Part shown: positions 51,578 through 64,000 of the stretch, one piece after another
Layout of the letters: every line of letters starts with the position of its first letter
Position numbering within the stretch: position 1 is the first letter of the stretch
From: Polydactylus sextarius
Taxonomy: Eukaryota > Chordata > Actinopteri > Polynemidae
Reading direction: 5' to 3'
Assembly: GCA_016801845.1 (NCBI GenBank)
Contig: CM028924.1
Location: 6,098,501 to 6,162,500 of the forward strand
DNA: 64,000 nt
Notes under the pieces: model-generated
Databases searched by the model: none
The model's input: only the letters and a program-made list of their open reading frames with translations
What the model was told of the DNA's origin: nothing
Made by a program: the position numbers and the translations under genes

Positions 51578-52911
51578 TGCTGACTTTATTCTTCATGGCA
51601 TGCAATAAGCAGCATGCTAGTTCCCAATCACTCTCAATGCCTTCCGACTCACCCTCTGCACCCCCACCTCAATCCCATCGAGCCTCGCTGCATCTCTCCT
51701 CCATTCCTGCTTCCAACTAATCACATTCCACCTCTGACTTTAGCTCTCATCTACTCCTCCTCTCCTCACAGGCCTTATCTGCTGTCCAGCACTCCTCCTC
51801 TCCACACCTGCTTCTTTCTTTGCACCTCACCTCCCTCTCTCTCTTTCTTCTTTTTTCATCCTCACTTGCATATTTGCCCACTCTCTCCTTAGCAGATACA
51901 TAACGCCCAAAGTCTAATTTAGGCTGCCTTGGATACACAGTGCATCTACTTCCTTGGTTTGGTTTGGGTTTAATAATCTCTGTGTGTGCAGATTGTATGA
52001 GGAAGTACAAAGATTAGATATTTAAAGGACTATTCCAACAAATCTCATGCTGTACACTGATAACCCTGGTGCAAGTGGAGTCCTCGGTTAAGTTTTATGT
52101 TTATAGGATCTGTGATTTATGGCAGTGACTTTTAACCAAACTGCTTAAAGCATCACATCACATTCTTTATGCATAAAATTGTGATCCTCAAAACTTTCAT
52201 TTATTAAGATTTGAGGTTAAATTCCCAACTCGCACAAATCTTTATATTGTCTGTTTGTATATCAACTTTCACCACCAGCAGTTTAATAAAATTCAGCTCA
52301 ACCTTATTTGCAGAGACCCTAATCTAAAAAAAACATTTATCTCAAGCATCCATTTTATTATATAATAGAAAAAAATCAACAGTTCCCAAGTGTGTCACAG
52401 CACATAGTCATGTTTGGGTGGGTCTGCTGTCTAACGGATATATGCAAGTATTTTAATTTTAAAGTTAAGTGTAAAGCACCTACAGCTCCTCTGAGACAAA
52501 CGACATATATATAGAGAGAGAACCGACCGTTAATGCTTCAATTCTGCAAATGAGGCCCTTCCCAGTTCTGTGTGTGTACGTGGCCCCACATTCATTATGT
52601 AGCTTCATGCGTACAGAAGAGATTCAATTAGAAACACCCAGCTGTGATTAAAACCACTGGCCTAATTAGATTAGGATTAATATTAATATAGATGAGTCAA
52701 ACTGACCATTCAGCTCATCTGCTCCTTAAACAGCAAAATTTGCAAAATAAAGATAAAGTGAGTGTGATGGAGTATGAAACATATGTGCATACTGAAAATA
52801 CTCCAGATTGGACAGCAATCTGTGCCAACCACGTTCCACCTCACCATCATAACTTAATAAGTGAGATAAATTAAGTGACTTAGATGTGTGACGCCTCACA
52901 GAAAATCACAG

Positions 52912-53341
52912 ATGAGTGACTTCAACACGGTTGAGCAGGTTGGCAGTAGCAGTCACTTTGGCCGAGTCAAGACAGACTTTGTTTCTTTTCTTTTCTTTTG
53001 TGTTCAGACTCTCTGGGTAGAGTCCAGAGTCCAGTGTCCAGTCAGTTTCTTGGACAGTTTCTTTTTTCAATCAGAATGATGTTCAGTAGCAGCAGCTGCT
53101 CATGTTTTCAAGGTTTTGTCCTTGTGAAGGACATGGAGACCGGTCAGGTTGTTGCAGTGAATGTCATCAAATATCAGACCCTAGAGACATGTTCACCTCC
53201 ACCAGCTGTCCTTTTACTCCTTTCCATTTATTATCTCAATGTCTTGCTTGTTTAAGACAAAAGAACCTTTGTGTGGTGATGGAGTATGTAGTGGGTATGG
53301 AGGTTGAGGATTTATACTCCAACCTCTCTCCAGATGTGTGA
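52912..53341 (+). pseudogene. Degenerate AGC/PKA-like kinase fragment
   Basis: Three separate frames carry pieces in the right order for a protein kinase N-lobe. First is FNTVEQVGSSSHFGRV (glycine loop), at about 52921-52968. Next is FVLVKDMETGQVVAVNVIK, at about 53115-53171, resembling LVKHMETGNHYAMKIL of PKA. Last is KNLCVVMEYVVGMEVEDLY, at about 53262-53318, resembling NLYMVMEYVPGGEMF. The catalytic Lys position reads Asn (AVNV), the frames do not join without breaks, and the C-lobe is missing. I read it as a dead copy; chance similarity cannot be excluded. Confidence 0.4.
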
Positions 53342-56300
53342 GAAAGTTTAGTTGTCTGTGATAATGGTCTTGGTCTGGACCATGTGTTAAAACTCTTGTT
53401 TGAGTAAAAATTCAAACTTGTTTCAGTTTTTGTTGACATAACAGATCTCGACCAACCAAGTGCCGCGTTCTGGAGAAATACAATAAATTTTATGTGAAAC
53501 CATGACAGAAAAAGGACAAAAATGAATAAGAACATGGAAAAAACCAAAACAAAACAAACAAACTGATCCCTCACACCAGAATATAACCATCGTCTGATAG
53601 TTTCCTGCAGTTCTTAATACAAATATCTCTCTTCCCTCAGCTTGCATCTATCCATCCTCTGCTCCTTTCCTTCATGTTGGTGTTTTCTCTATGCTAATGA
53701 GATGTAAGAGGAGGTGATGTTTATGTAAATGTTCTGTAACGATGGTCCCGGGCGAGTGGGCAAAGCACCTCGTCTCATACTCAATCACTATGTTTGCTTG
53801 TCGAGTAACGATGGTTGTGACACCCCTCTTATGGTTGCAGTACAATGTCTGCTTAATGAGCTCTACGGGTGTATCTGCACGCACACACACACACACACAA
53901 AACTCTAAAGCTATTATGCAAAAACCTCCTCGCCATTGCACTTTAATCTCCTGCAAACAGTGTGTGATGTATGTTAAATGTTTCTTAACGCAGTAACAGT
54001 AAAAGCAGGCACTCAGATGGGAGATACCTCTGAAGCTAAAAGCAAAAAAAAGAAATGTCATCAGACATATCGGCAAGTGGACTCTTAATGCATGTTCATC
54101 TGTGAGAATCACACCAGGTCACTGCTCCAGGTCAGAACTGTGGCCTTAATCAACTAATAAAAGCCCAGTTTGACATCTTTTGCTTCAGAAGTTACGTTTA
54201 AGAGCACCACAACAATCAGTCGCAGATCACTATGTCCAGAGTCAGAAATGTTTGTTGCTGGTGCGTCAAAGTTCATCAAACAAAAATCTAGTGGGATGAA
54301 CTATGAAGGGAGCTGGTCACGGCCAGAGTTTGTTTTTCTGTGAGCTTCGCGATAATTTTTAAACTCACGACTGATGCCGTGAAAGGTGGTTATGAAATGT
54401 CCTCCATAAATCAGATTCATTTGATTCACTCTCAGAGTCTGCTGTTTGTTTCTAATCTGTGAAGCTGCACATTCAGTCATTCAGCCTGACCCTTTAACCT
54501 TGATGCAGCAGATTTACTGTCCTAAAAATGACAGCAGATATCATCTGATCTGTGCGGACTAAATATTGTCTGTAAAGTTTAAAAAACAATCACCTTCTTT
54601 CACAATTTGGAACTCAGGTTGGTCGATATATACATTTTTACAAAATATCACCCAAGTGACTAAGATTTTCTGCTTCCCTGAGAATGATTATCATAATAAT
54701 AAAATATTTCAGTTTAAACATATAAAGTATTTAAATAGGTGTCATTTGACAATATAAGGAAAAAGCGAGACACACATATCATTATCATTATTATTATTTT
54801 ACATACTTTGTCCCCTGACTATAAAGTAACAACTGCGAGATGAGGGGGCATCACAAAGCAATCATGCTTGGGGCAGTTAAATGGCTCCCAGCAGTGCTGC
54901 ATGTAGGTCACCGTTGTAAGAAAGAAGACAGTTTGTTCTGTCTCTTCAGGTTAACCTTATTCTACGGTAACATTAACATTATTTCCAAAGGATGCATCAG
55001 TGAACAGATGGAGGTTTTTATGGCCAATTTAAAGACCCAAAAATCCATAAAACTCTTTTTAGACTTAAGTACAACACACATTTTCTTTTACTTCACTGCT
55101 TAAATTTACCACTGTGGTATGAGCAACAGTATTTTCTTTCTAGTGTCCCAGAAACATTACCATAGAGCAGCAGTTACAGGTCAAAAGATCAGTCTTTAGA
55201 ACTGTAGGGCTGAGCAAAGAACATAGGACAAGACTCCTGATTTGCACCTCCCTTACTTAGTAGACAAGTAATTAACAGGATTAGGCTCAAAAGACTGCAT
55301 TGAAATATCCAAAGGACAAAATGGGTACATCTAGTGGTGGTACCTGGTACTACAGTGCAGGACAAGCCTTAAAATCCAGTTAATCTTATTAATTTTACCC
55401 TAAATATCTAAACACACAGCAAACAGTCTGAAACTAGAGATGCTTTAATTGATTTGGTTTAAAATATCCTTGAATGTCACAGACTCTAGATGATGGTTAT
55501 GATGCTCAGAGTGTGTCTTAAACAAATAGTGTTGATACATTTTATTTTATTCAGATATACACTATAAAGTGCCTTAATTATGAGTGAAATCATAATGTCC
55601 CAGCAGAGGAATGAAGACTATTTTGCTGCCGTATGGCTCATTTATGAATCAATGAGAGCTCCAGTAACTTATGTGGGAAAATTATTTACTCACCGTTTAC
55701 AAACCATTTGTTGTGATTAACTTTCACTTACATCATTAAGAGTAGTCACATCATCAGACCGATCCGTTTTAATCTCATCTTCCATCCTTAACCTCAGCGG
55801 AGGCTACAGGCAGTAAGAGTGTGCACAGCTGTTAGTTTTACGCGACTGCACAAAATCATAGTGGCTACAAAGCTGGTGCGTTGACTTTAAAATCATACAT
55901 AGTGCACCTTTAACTATTTTCTACAACTTTAAACTCCGTGATCAATAGAGCTTTTCATCCTCAACACACAGACACACAAATCAATGCCACAGTCTTGACA
56001 TTATCTTTAATAAATGCAGCAGATCTGGGGCTACTGACTTTTTTTTTTTTTTTCTTTCTAGCAGCCGACCTCATGGAGAGGTGACCCCAAACTTGCTGTC
56101 ATAGCAACCATCTCTTCAGGAACCAGTGGTTTAAAATAAATCATCTATCTGGCCTTATTACTGACATGTATGCACATATCTATGACAACCTCATATTGGT
56201 CAATAACATGATTTTAACTCATGTAAAGAATGTGAAGATTCTCCTCATTTAATGTCACTATTAAAGAACAGATGAGATAAACATGGCAGTATCAGAACTT

Positions 56301-56673
56301 CTGACGTGACAGATCTTTGTGTATTTAATCTGTGGAGTGTCACTAGTGAAAACAGAAAACCTGATGTTGAACTGCTGATTTGGAAGCTTTTGTTTTATGA
56401 TCCTCAATGAAGGAACAATACTCATGATCATCGCAATTAGCTCCGCACAGGCGCCAAAGCTGCTATGATGTAACCGAGAAAGCGGAAAGATGATGTGCGC
56501 AAACGCACATGCGCACACACGCACGCACACACACACACACACACGAGCCAAGAAAAGCAGATGGTGGCTGTGGTGATGACGATAACAGTCCAATTTAAGA
56601 ATGGATGAGTATGTTTGTATGTGACCTGAGTGTGTGAGGAAACATGTTGCTTTCTTTCTCACTCTCTCTCTTG

Positions 56674-56706
<33 letters not shown>

Positions 56707-57425
56707 TGTGTTGCCTGAACACACAGGGGAGTAGTAAGTCGTTTCATTTCCTGGATGAAAGCCTGCTGAACCAAAAGCCAAGGGACCTGCTGCGAACTCC
56801 CTGCACCTCCTCTTTCTTTTTCTCTCTCATTCCATCTCCATTTATTTCATCCATCCAATCCCCAGACCTTTGCCATCTATGCCCTTTTCTGCTTCCTTTT
56901 TTTTTTTTACCCCCCCTTTCTATTTTTTTTCTCCTCCGTCTTAAGTTTTCACTCTCCTTCAAATCTTCCTTCCATTTCCGCTCTGCATCCATCCCACTTA
57001 CTCTCAATGTTTGACCACCAACAACTCCCCACCCCCCCCCATCCCACCCCTACCACCCATCTCTGCTGTTGCAGAGTCAGCGTTTCCATTCTGCAGTCCT
57101 CTGCAGACACATAGTGCAGCTGATTTACACTTTTATAACCTGGTGAAACCAATTTCACAGCATCTCCATTACACATACGTCTGCTATTATTTAAGATGAC
57201 AGCAATACACACTCCCTGCAGTATATACATATACATGTATGCACCATACATATAAGAATAATAAGTGTGTGTGCGTGTGCTTGTGCATTCACACATACGG
57301 AAGTGGAGAAATGAAGAAAAAAACACACCATCAATCATAGAACAAACAAAAAAGTACTGAAAGTTGCAAAAGCAAATGCACAACACAACACACGGCTGAA
57401 GACAAAAAAGCACAAACATGTTTGA

Positions 57426-57459
<34 letters not shown>

Positions 57460-57778
57460 AAGAGTGTGTGTGCGTGTGGCCAAAGCACATTCATCTGTTC
57501 TTAAGCAGCAGTAAGAAAGGAGACATTGATCATCACGCTTGTCTGCAGCTTGCACCGCCTAATCAGAACCATTCATCTCCCCTTTCACACACAGACACAC
57601 ACACCTGGACGCACACAAGTACACATACACGGCTAAATTAAGATGTTCAAGGCTCTTTATTTGCTTTCCATTAGGATTCAGGGCAAGCTACTGTAATAAG
57701 GCAAGTTAGTCTTTTTTTGGCACAGAAACAAAACAATTTTTATTCTAGCTGCTGATTAATATGAAGCCAGATGGTGAG

Positions 57779-57781
<3 letters not shown>

Positions 57782-57819
<38 letters not shown>
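57782..57819. repeat. (GT)n microsatellite
   Basis: About 19 GT units. Confidence 0.93.
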
Positions 57820-57822
<3 letters not shown>

Positions 57823-58144
57823 CTCACAGACAAACACACGCTCAGTTAAAATCTGCAGAAACAAACCATACGCTTTCTCAATTAATGGCAGCATTAATGT
57901 GGAAAAGCGAGCAGTGAGGGGTGGGGGGTTGAGTCAGGTGTGGGGTGGGGTGGCGTGTCTCTTCTCAAATGCTTTGGAGCAGCACTTCATGACCACGTAT
58001 TAAAGATTAATGATGGTGCAGTAATGCAGCTGAATTAGCTGGAGCAGCACAGTGTGCATCAGGACTGCGGGGTTGCTAGTTGCGGTGGGGGGGTGGAGGG
58101 GCAGACTGGGAATGATACAGATGTTTGTTCGTTCGTTCGTTTAC

Positions 58145-58195
58145 CAGAGATACAGTCCTGGGCTGGGGCTTCCAGAACATACGGGTACCCTGACC
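58145..58195 (-). other. Exon-like segment without homology
   Basis: 51 nt (17 codons, no stop in one frame: GQGTRMFWKPQPRTVSL) between a good acceptor (tttgtcctccag) and a donor gtaaac on the - strand. It could be an upstream or alternative clcn2 exon, but it does not resemble the known ClC-2 N-terminus. Confidence 0.2.
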
Positions 58196-60659
58196 CTGGA
58201 GGACAAATAGACCACATGACATCATTAAACACCAGCAATGACCCTCTGACACTTTGGGTGTGTTCATTTTATTGATAGTAAATAGACTTTTTTTTTTTGT
58301 TTCAGAGAACAATCTCTCTCCATTTATGAGTTTGTGATTGATGCAGTACCTGTACAATTCCAGCAACACAACAAATGAACGAGCAGTGCCGGTGGTGTGT
58401 TAAACCAGATGCTAACAGCAATATTCTGCTTTATAAGTTTAAAACACATAAAACCCTGTCCCTCCTGCAATGGAGAATGATGCAGGTTAAAAAGTACAAA
58501 CAAAAAAATTGTTAGCGTAAGCTCTGGGCGATCATAAGTAAATCACAGTAAATCAGGACAATAAACACATCATAATTAACTGTGCACTGCATCTGCTCAC
58601 AATTAAAGTTATCAATCAGTCTCCTACATAAAATGCCATCGGTCAGTTAAGTGACAAGCCCCATTAGGTTATATTCAGCTTCAAAATAAATGATTGTCAA
58701 AAGATCCAAAGGTTTCTGCTGTTGTCCAAAGTTTGGTTACAAATCTGCAAAGTCTGGATAAAATATAAGCGTGTTTGTGGGTGTTGTGGATTGGCTCTTG
58801 GCTCACTGATGATTACAGAATATTAAATCAGAGTGTGAAGCTCAGATGGGGAGAGAGAGAGAAAGAGAGGGAGAGAGAGAGAGATACACCCACACACATC
58901 CAGCAGAGAGCAGCGGCTAGAGGAGGAGGTGATGGATTACAGACAGAGGGGAAGTGAAGAGAGCTCAGAGAGGATGGAGGTGAAACAGAGGAAAACTGAG
59001 GAGGATAAAGAGAAGAGTGAAAACGGAAAAAGAACATGAAAGAGGAGGATGAAGAGAAGACCAGACCGAAGACCAGAGATGCAGACCGAAATATAAAACA
59101 TAAAAATAAAAATGAAATAAAGAGAATGTGGGCTCGACTTCTCCACTGTCATCGATCTCAAAGCGAGAGGAACTGCACGTTCATATCCTAACCCAAGGAC
59201 ATGAAAATTAACAACCCACATTAATAAACCTTTGGCTTTGGGTAGAACCAGCAGCAGCAAAGACTCACGCACAGTTTATTGATATTATTTATGTATGAGC
59301 ACTGAACTAATGCACCTCAGTGTGCAGCTAATTAAGAAATAAATCAGCTTTCCCTGAATCTCCTCAGTGTTCAGGGTGAAGGTGCATATAAAACAGTGAC
59401 ATTCTCTGTGCTGACACACACACTGGACTACTGCCACAACTTCTACTTGCACACACACACACGCACACACAAACTCTGCTTGGGTGGCACTGAATCAAAT
59501 ATTGATCGGTGGCCTCGGTCTCCTTGGTTACTTGATATATTAAAGTGATAGTTCCCTCACAAGCAGCAATTTAACATAATATGTGTGTGTGTGCGTGTGT
59601 GCAACCACCTAAGCTTGGCTGGTGTAAATGTGAATGACGTCTGAACACCCACAGAGTGTGCACTTGTGTAGAACAGTGCATATATGTGTCACTGCACAAC
59701 CTGTTGATCTGAGAAACTAACCATCTCACAGTCTGTAGCATATTTCCTGGATTACAGCTGTAAATTTGGTGTTTACAGTTGAAGTGAGTCAAAAGAGTCA
59801 GTTGATTAAACATCTGCTAAACGCAAAATGATTATAATGATAAATGAATTGTTCACTTTGGGAAAAGAGTCGCTCATGGTCACAAAAACAAAACTTTTGT
59901 TTTTCTAGAGGGAGAACATTTATTTTCTACAAAGCAACTTAGTGATTAAAGAGGAGACATCATGCATCTTCACACAAACATGATATTGGTATTAATTCTG
60001 TTATATAGATAAAATTCTAATTTAACAGAGTATATAAGAAAAAGTGTGAGATGGACAAACATACGAGTGCACTTTGTGCATTTTAAGCCTCTTTGGACAG
60101 AAACAGTGATTTGACTTTCCGATGGACTCCGATGGAGGAATATTAAACAGAACCAAAGCCCAATATTAATAAATATATGACTATACAGTACAATGTCCTC
60201 AGCAGCTGGTGGCTTCCTCTCTGCTGCTCCAACAGGTGTTGACAGATGCAGAAGGGCAATAAATCTCTGTAATAAAACTTCTCTGATTCTTTAAGATAAA
60301 AAAATAATAATAAACAATCGACTCCCGGAGCTCTTTTTTTCTCTTTGTCAGCATAAGAGAGACAGGTCCCCATAATATGAGTGTGTAAACAGATTTAAGT
60401 CCCCACAATGTAAGTATAACTAGACCACAAACACACACACACACACACACACACTGGGTTGAGAAGGAGAGAGGGATGGGGGGAGGGAACGCAGAGATAA
60501 AGACGAGGCGAGGACATAAATAGGAAAAGGCAAAGAAAAGAGAGAAGAAGACAAAGACGAGAGCATGTGAGCAACTGTTGGTCACTAAGCGCCCTCCAGT
60601 CACCATGGCAACATGCAGCGCCACACTGAGCTCCTGCTGACATCACACCTGTTGAAATG

Positions 60660-60681
60660 GCGCGCACGTGTTCGTGTGCGT

Positions 60682-60715
<34 letters not shown>
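60660..60715. repeat. Compound (GC/GT)n microsatellite
   Basis: GCGCACGTG and GTGCGTGCGTGCGTGT grade into pure GT. The alternating purine-pyrimidine run has Z-DNA-forming potential. Confidence 0.9.
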
Positions 60716-61009
60716 TGGAGCCAATTAATTGACATAGTGTAGTGATGCAGGTGTACTGAAGGACAGAATCAGACAAAGAAAGAAATACACACACACACAC
60801 ACACACACGTTTCATTATTTGATTGTTTCCCTTTGTTTCACAGAGAACAAGCCAGAGGCGTTGAAGTAGACCTGTGTTGGCATCACTAAGTCATCACTAA
60901 GCTTGACTGGGGTTTGAATTTGGGCATCACTGTGAGTTACCTTCTACTGCTGTATGTGTGTGTGTGACCATTTTTTATGCCCATTCTCATAGTGTTTTAA
61001 CAGAATTCA

Positions 61010-61013
<4 letters not shown>

Positions 61014-61058
<45 letters not shown>
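61014..61058. repeat. (CCCA)n/(CA)n microsatellite
   Basis: Short CCCA units followed by about 17 CA units. Confidence 0.9.
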
Positions 61059-61060
<2 letters not shown>

Positions 61061-61224
61061 GAGCACACTCCCTCTCTGAGTCCTTGTTTTATTCCCACAG
61101 CAGCTCCTATATTTTACTTCATTAGCGAACTGTGCAAACTGAAGCTCAATGCTGCTCCCCTGCTGGCCAACAAACACAATAACTCTATAGTTGAACAGCA
61201 AATGTCCATTCTTGTGCCATTGGT

Positions 61225-61280
61225 TTTTTTTCCAGTTTACAGCACTATATAAATGCAGTTTCATTTACCATTTATGCACA
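61225..61280 (+). mobile_element. SINE-like tail remnant
   Basis: AGCACTATATAAATGCAGTT then TCATTTACCATTT, the end of the same repeat tail as at 41.6 kb. Confidence 0.45.
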
Positions 61281-64000
61281 CAAGGGAAGAAGACTTCTAG
61301 AAGTATCTTTAAATGAGGAATTGTCTCACACAAAATACATATGAGGACAGAATTCCCATAACAGATTTCTTCAAATTGCCAACAAAACACCTTTATGCCT
61401 CAGTCTTTTACAGACTGACTAGTGGATAACGCAATGATAGTTGTAGACAATTTGAGAAGAACCTGACAGAGGCATCGATGCACACTAAATGTAGAGTAGT
61501 AGTTTGGATTTATATTTCTTTGACTGGAAATTCAGATTCATGATAGTGATTTCATGACGTTGGTTATCCCCTCTCTTGTGTGGATTCTATTGTTCTGTGA
61601 CTGGTGATTGCATTGCTGCGTATGCATGTCTCACCCGGAAGATTGCTTTATACTGTATGTATCAAATCCATTTAAAATCAGTGATTTAAAAAAAAAAATG
61701 TTCGCACAGCTGATCACACTGACTCAACACCCGTATTAAGGGATTGAATTGGTAAAAGTATGACTAATTAAAAGAACTGTGGCATTTTGAAGAAGTGGAT
61801 GCTTACATGACTGTTGAAGGTGATAACACACATCAAATGACAGAATGATGGCTTTAACCCTCAGTAAAGTCAGTCATTATCATCTACTTAAATCGTTGTA
61901 AATGACTATTAAAACTGTAAATGGCTTCAAAGTTAACTGCTTCCAGACTCATTGGATGTGATGGTTTTATGAGAACAGTCATCACTGTCACTAGTACATT
62001 AGGTCATTAGGTCAAGTGGACAGACTTTTAGGTAGTTCAAAAGCAACACAGTAAAATCTTTCAACTGCTGATACTCATGTTGTTAGGAAACTGCACAAAA
62101 AGCAGCTTTACAGCAGAGTGACTCATCTGGAAAAGGTTCATTTTTCTAAAAGATTCAGAGATTCAGACACATTACTCCTACTTTGATCCTCAGCAAGTGT
62201 ACACATCTTTTAAAAAAAAAAAAAAAAGATCCACTCAGCTTTTCCACAGCCCTAGAAAAGGCAAAGGTCTATGTATCATAAGTGACTGGTAGATGTGGCG
62301 TTTAGCTGCAGGGGCAGGACCACTTCACTTCAGTTGCACTGGGCTTAAAAACTGTATCCTGCAGTGTTATAATGCAGTGTTACATTATGTAGATGTGTCA
62401 GGGCTGGACAGAGAAGAAAGTTAGTATATATTAGTTTACTAAGTTGCTGCAGCAGCATCCTTTACAAGAAGTAAAAGGTCTCAAGACGTTTTGAATACAA
62501 AGGCTTCAACTACTCTGCTTTAAGCTCTATTGTATGTAAAATACGTCATTGTTGGACTTGGGTCATGGTCTTGTTGCATATCATCCTGGGCTCTTGGTCC
62601 ATTTAGAGTTTATGCTGGCGTTTCTAAAGAAGCTGTAAGGCAGATTGAAAATAGTGTTTTACTTTCTGCACAGTATATCCTAAATGTAAATAGTAGTTCA
62701 AAATTACAGTGATGTTGGTCTATATGTCTGTGTCAAGTAAAAGGATTCTATGTTAACTAAATGTCGAGCCAGTGTAGTAGTTCAATATATTCTGGTTGTT
62801 GGCACCATAACAGAGTGAGTGTGTGTGTTGGACAGATATATTTTAATGACCTGATATGTTGACAGCATTGTCCTTATTATTTCACTCTCCTCATTCATTC
62901 TTTGAAATTTTAAAACTAAGTTTAAAATATGTGGGAAAAAAAACACTATTGTGAGTAACGACACAGTAGAAACAGCCATCAGAAAGGACTCTGTCCAATT
63001 ACAAAACAGGTTATGTCCCACTTGTTCCATTTTCTGAGCTGTAATATTGCCCTTCATAAAGATGGAGAGCTCATTGATCTACCGTATGTATATGAGGCAT
63101 CCATTAACATGCTGAAATTTGTTGACACGCATCTTCACTTTGTGCCCTTGTTTTGATCTCAACTCTTAACCGATAAAAGTTTAATGACTGTATCTGTCAC
63201 TGCTGTGATGCTGTTGTGGTTTAAGACACAATAATATCTCCTGCCAGAGCCCTCAAGACCTCATCTGAGGTGTTACAGTCTACATGATGCCAACAGCAGC
63301 CTCTCCCGTCAAAGCTGATAAATCACAGGCATCTACATGTTAACAGGCTGGATGATGCTCTGAGCTGCAGCAGCATCCTGGGACTGAAAGACTACCTGAC
63401 TCTTCCTGCTGTACTGCTGGCCATAATTAAAGAGATGCTACCTGTTGTTCAAGCTGCTTAGCTGTCATTACATTTCATCATGCCTGAAGTGGCATCAACC
63501 TACCCTAAACACACACACACACTCTCTCTCTCTCTACAAATGATGATGACAGCTCCTGCAGGAGAAGAGACAGCAGATGTTACACTGTAGATTCAGCTAC
63601 TGATTTCTGCATCATTAAGTGTGTGTAAGTGTGAGTGAGTGAGTGAGTGACCACAGCGTAATTAAGACAACATCTCAGTAGAGCTCCGGCCATGGGGACA
63701 AATCAATCCATATCTTAGATAAAAGGAAGAGGAGGAGGTAGAAGAGGTAGATGGACAGCTGACTCATCAGCTTCAAACTAGACCAGGACACAAACAAGAA
63801 CAAAAAACTCATCAGTGAAATGAGAGGCGCACATGCACACACACGCACACGCGCACACACACACAGTTGTGTTTTTATGACTTCAGGGAACATTTCGTTG
63901 ACTTGCATTCATTTCCTGGGGACCTTCCTGGAAACCCTCGAAATCTCAATTGTAGGTACCACTAGTCATGTCTTCACCTTATGGGGACCTGCTTTTTGTC

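Larger units (their letters stand above)
49132..64000. other. Presumed upstream clcn2 intron, no confirmed exon
   Basis: 15 kb. I looked for the conserved ClC-2 N-terminal motif LMYGRY on the - strand, by its possible codons, and did not find it. Content is AT-rich DNA with many microsatellites (51539-51574, 56642-56711, 57425-57480, 57782-57819, 58849-58884, 60660-60715, 61014-61058, 63834-63864). There is also a kinase-like relic at 52912-53341 and several exon-like segments without homology. Confidence 0.5.

Noticed and set aside
51600..51680. Candidate missing N-terminal channel exon ending WGCR before a gtgagt donor
   Set aside because: Joining would give a WGCRVCTVRC sequence superficially like human RCRVCSVRC. 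But the upstream residues do not resemble ClC-2, no good acceptor is near, and the + strand is simply pyrimidine-rich.
57215..57260. MYG-like codons on the - strand (possible LMYGRY motif)
   Set aside because: The frame reads SYMYGAYMYMY from a TATACAT/TATG-rich stretch, not the ClC-2 N-terminus.

Overview
This is animal genomic DNA, most likely from a ray-finned (teleost) fish. Coding sequence is split into short exons with GT-AG introns, CA/GT microsatellites are very abundant, and there are degraded non-LTR retrotransposon and tRNA-SINE-like fragments of the kinds common in fish. There are no operons or bacterial signals. Gene assignments were made by translating both strands and comparing with remembered vertebrate families; no database search was run.

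Two real genes are visible, arranged tail to tail. On the + strand (2404-5783) is a complete three-exon small heat-shock protein gene of the HSPB7/cvHSP type, with a serine-rich N-terminus and an alpha-crystallin domain. A TATA-like element and a perfect CArG (SRF) box lie just upstream. On the - strand, 22 consecutive coding exons (49131 down to 10098) encode all but about the first 70 residues of a ClC-2 voltage-gated chloride channel (CLCN2 family). They run from just before the first membrane helix, through the GSGIP, GKEGP and GAFMP chloride-path motifs and both CBS domains, to the stop codon. Every exon junction keeps the reading frame, giving 836 residues in the window. The N-terminal exons (the conserved LMYGRY region) were looked for between 49.1 and 64 kb and not found, so they probably lie beyond position 64000.

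Layout: 1-2211 upstream DNA; 2212-6131 small heat-shock gene; about 6.1-6.7 kb short convergent intergenic gap with a CA repeat; about 6.7-10.1 kb probable long 3' UTR of the channel gene; 10.1-49.1 kb channel exons and introns; 49.1-64 kb presumably its upstream intron, with no confirmed exon. Introns hold four fragments of one LINE family, SINE-like pieces, an LTR-like repeat pair, a (TG)69 tract and several stretches that look like conserved non-coding elements.

The most interesting points are: a strong frame-breaking pseudo-exon (possible poison exon) in the 6.6-kb intron of the channel gene; a run of frame-neutral mini-exons between the CBS domains, one beside a roughly 138-bp CA tract; the ClC/HSPB7-type linkage, which echoes the CLCNKA-HSPB7 neighbourhood in human; a degenerate PKA-like kinase fragment at 52.9-53.3 kb; and a 23-bp tandemly duplicated palindrome with SOX/TCF-like cores.
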